This document shows positions 62,739-64,000 of a stretch of 64,000 nucleotides of DNA, in pieces. Made by a program: the position numbers and the translations under genes. Position 1 is the first letter of the stretch. Each line of letters starts with the position of its first letter. Where the stretch lies: the NCBI RefSeq assembly GCF_013149295.1, contig NZ_JABGCB010000005.1:273456-337455 (forward strand), read 5' to 3'. Source of the stretch: Novosphingobium sp. SG751A (GTDB taxonomy: Bacteria; Pseudomonadota; Alphaproteobacteria; Sphingomonadales; Sphingomonadaceae). The notes beneath the pieces were generated by a model, which worked only from the letters and a program-made list of their open reading frames with translations, had not been told where the DNA came from and ran no database searches.

Positions 62739-63893
62739 TTATTGGGCGGGAGTTGCGGGCGTTTCGGCCGACTGGGCATGGGCAGCATCGGCCTGTTTCA
62801 TCAGATCAGGCATGCGCGCCGCGATCAGGCGGGCGATCACGCCATGGCCATAGGTGTTGAGATGCCCGGTGCCGATCACGCTGTTTTGAAAACCGACAAA
62901 GGGTTGCCCGCTGTGGGCGAATTCGGCGCGCATCCCCTCGCCCAGATCGACGAAGGGCACGCCCGCCCGCTTGGCCGCCACCGGGAAAATCGCCTGCTCC
63001 ACGGCGGAGCGCGGCTCGAATTCCATCCGGCCGTCAGCATGATAGGTGAAGGCCGGAATCGAGATAAAGATCACCTTATCCCGCCGTTCAGCCTCCACCA
63101 TCCGCTGTGTCAATTGAGCGGTGATGGCAGCTACAGGGAAATCCTGTGTGTCGGGCTTGGGGGCGGGGGAGGCGCGAAAACCGCGGAGAATATAGGGCAA
63201 CCATCCGCCGCCCTTGCGCACCCCGGTGACATAGAGATTGGCGCGGCGGGCCAGAAACGTGGCCAGCGCGGAGTGATGCAGCAAAGCGTCAAATGCGCCA
63301 GCCAGACGGCCTGGATGCGCAGGCGCGCTCGTCGCCTTTTTGGCCCCCTCCGCCCGTTTGATGAGGGCATCGCGCAGATCGAAAGCATCGCCGCGCGTCA
63401 TCATCACGACGATGTAATCAGGCCGCACCACAGGCGCCAGACGGCGTACCATCACTCCCCATTCCGCCGGGCCCAACGCATCGCGCCCGCCATTGACCGC
63501 ATCAATCCCGAGGCTGCTTTCCAGCAGGCTGGTATAATTGCTTTGCCTTGGCACCTGATGGGCCAGCAGCATGGAATCGCCGATGAAGAGCATCCGGGGA
63601 CCGGTATGGTTCGGCGCGATCTCAGCGTCATTGAGCCCCAGCGAGTTGAGCCGGATTTTCTCAAACCCCTCATTGGCCTGAAACAGCACCGCGTCGGGCT
63701 GGTTGGTATAGCGCAGATCGGGATCAGCGATCTGGATCGAGGGCGAGGTGAGGGCGAGGCGGGCGAGAATTTCGCCCGCCAGCACCAGCGCTACGACCCA
63801 CCCAGCCAGACGCCCCGCCACCCTGGCCGCGCCGGGTTTCACGACATTATGCCGCCCCGGCAGGCGCAGCGGCGGTGAGGCGGCCTTGGCCAT
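62739..63893 (-). CDS. AlgJ/AlgX-like SGNH acetyltransferase-type protein
   Basis: 384 residues. An N-terminal membrane anchor, AGWVVALVLAGEILARLAL, is followed by a periplasmic domain. The SGNH blocks are visible as MLFIGDSMLLAHQVP (Ser), NGGRDALGPAEWG (Gly/Asn region), YIVVMMTRGDAFDLRDAL, and the final GTGHLNTYGHGVIARLI with the catalytic His. Proteins of this group accept the acetyl group from AlgI-like MBOAT partners and place it on the polysaccharide. The C-terminal tail is Ala/Gln-rich. It starts five bases after the stop of the dehydrogenase gene and is followed by the algI-like gene, a three-gene operon. Confidence 0.8.
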   Translation of the reverse strand: MAKAASPPLRLPGRHNVVKPGAARVAGRLAGWVVALVLAGEILARLALTSPSIQIADPDLRYTNQPDAVLFQANEGFEKIRLNSLGLNDAEIAPNHTGPRMLFIGDSMLLAHQVPRQSNYTSLLESSLGIDAVNGGRDALGPAEWGVMVRRLAPVVRPDYIVVMMTRGDAFDLRDALIKRAEGAKKATSAPAHPGRLAGAFDALLHHSALATFLARRANLYVTGVRKGGGWLPYILRGFRASPAPKPDTQDFPVAAITAQLTQRMVEAERRDKVIFISIPAFTYHADGRMEFEPRSAVEQAIFPVAAKRAGVPFVDLGEGMRAEFAHSGQPFVGFQNSVIGTGHLNTYGHGVIARLIAARMPDLMKQADAAHAQSAETPATPAQ

Positions 63894-63898
63894 GGCGA

Positions 63899-64000
63899 TC
63901 AGATCCGCCCGATGGAGGAATATTCGAAGCCCTTTGCGCGGGCGTCTGCGGGGTCGAATACATTGCGCAGGTCGATGAGGACGGGTGTGTTGAGCGCGGC
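63899..64000 (-). CDS. UDP-glucose 6-dehydrogenase-like C-terminus (partial)
   Basis: The last 33 codons of a gene that continues beyond the right edge. The peptide contains NTPVLIDLRNVFDPADARAK followed by GFEYSSIGR and then a stop. This is the typical end of UDP-glucose/GDP-mannose dehydrogenases (PVL-D-RN-xDP, then GF-Y-S-GR). These enzymes make UDP-glucuronate or GDP-mannuronate for acidic polysaccharides. The stop lies five bases before the SGNH-protein start, so they share a transcript. UDP-glucose and GDP-mannose specificity cannot be separated from this fragment. Confidence 0.75.
   Translation of the reverse strand, partial: AALNTPVLIDLRNVFDPADARAKGFEYSSIGRI

Overview
The window reads as chromosomal DNA of a high-GC alphaproteobacterium, most likely a sphingomonad. 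The supporting genes are gapR (DUF2312), a DUF1244 protein, a yebC-ruvC-ruvA-ruvB block, a GTP-type pckG, many secreted proteases with alanine-rich signal peptides, and a PEP-CTERM-like protein. The genus is an inference from gene content and cannot be fixed without database comparison.

Layout. 1-35.2 kb is ordinary core genome: an RluA-like fragment, an aminotransferase and a PabB-PabC fusion; an M1 aminopeptidase; a histidine kinase/response regulator pair downstream of a metal-binding-type EF-hand protein; a VOC/cupin pair; two cytosolic peptidases (M24 and PtrB); a thioesterase, a CHAP hydrolase and FtsK; yggS-bioD-bioA; pyruvate kinase; gapR; yebC-ruvCAB; a Thr/Gly-repeat PEP-CTERM protein; acnA; a DMT exporter; two L,D-transpeptidases of different families; and an SSAT-like acetyltransferase. 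Three copies of a palindromic intergenic repeat element (190-232 bp, ends GCCTCCGGCGGG/CCCGCCGGAGGC) lie at 14.2, 14.9 and 25.4 kb.

35.4-46.4 kb is an integrated element of about 11 kb in a tRNA-Gly(CCC) gene. It carries a tyrosine integrase, a HicB-like protein, an AlpA-type excisionase, a primase-polymerase/RepA-helicase fusion, an iteron-like array, and an orphan Sf6-type small terminase. This is the architecture of a phage satellite (PICI/P4-like). Its cargo is an overlapping three-gene cassette: an ABC/AAA15-type ATPase, a small protein with a D...DxK signature, and a PD-(D/E)xK + DUF2075 helicase. Beyond it are a divergent XRE regulator with a palindromic operator and a coupled pair of unknown genes, the first a membrane-anchored protein. 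The three-gene cassette is the best candidate here for an undescribed anti-phage system.

46.5-64 kb is chromosome again. It holds pckG, a large DUF3857/transglutaminase/TPR protein, an M48 metalloprotease, a gene-poor 1.4 kb stretch, and then a surface-polysaccharide neighbourhood. That neighbourhood contains a small RTX protein, a radical SAM/SPASM enzyme, an 1126-residue secreted beta-helix + RTX protein resembling AlgE-type epimerases in design, and an operon of a UDP-glucose dehydrogenase-like gene (cut by the window edge), an AlgJ/AlgX-like SGNH protein and an AlgI-like MBOAT O-acyltransferase. Together these suggest synthesis, O-acetylation and extracellular remodelling of a uronic-acid-containing exopolysaccharide.
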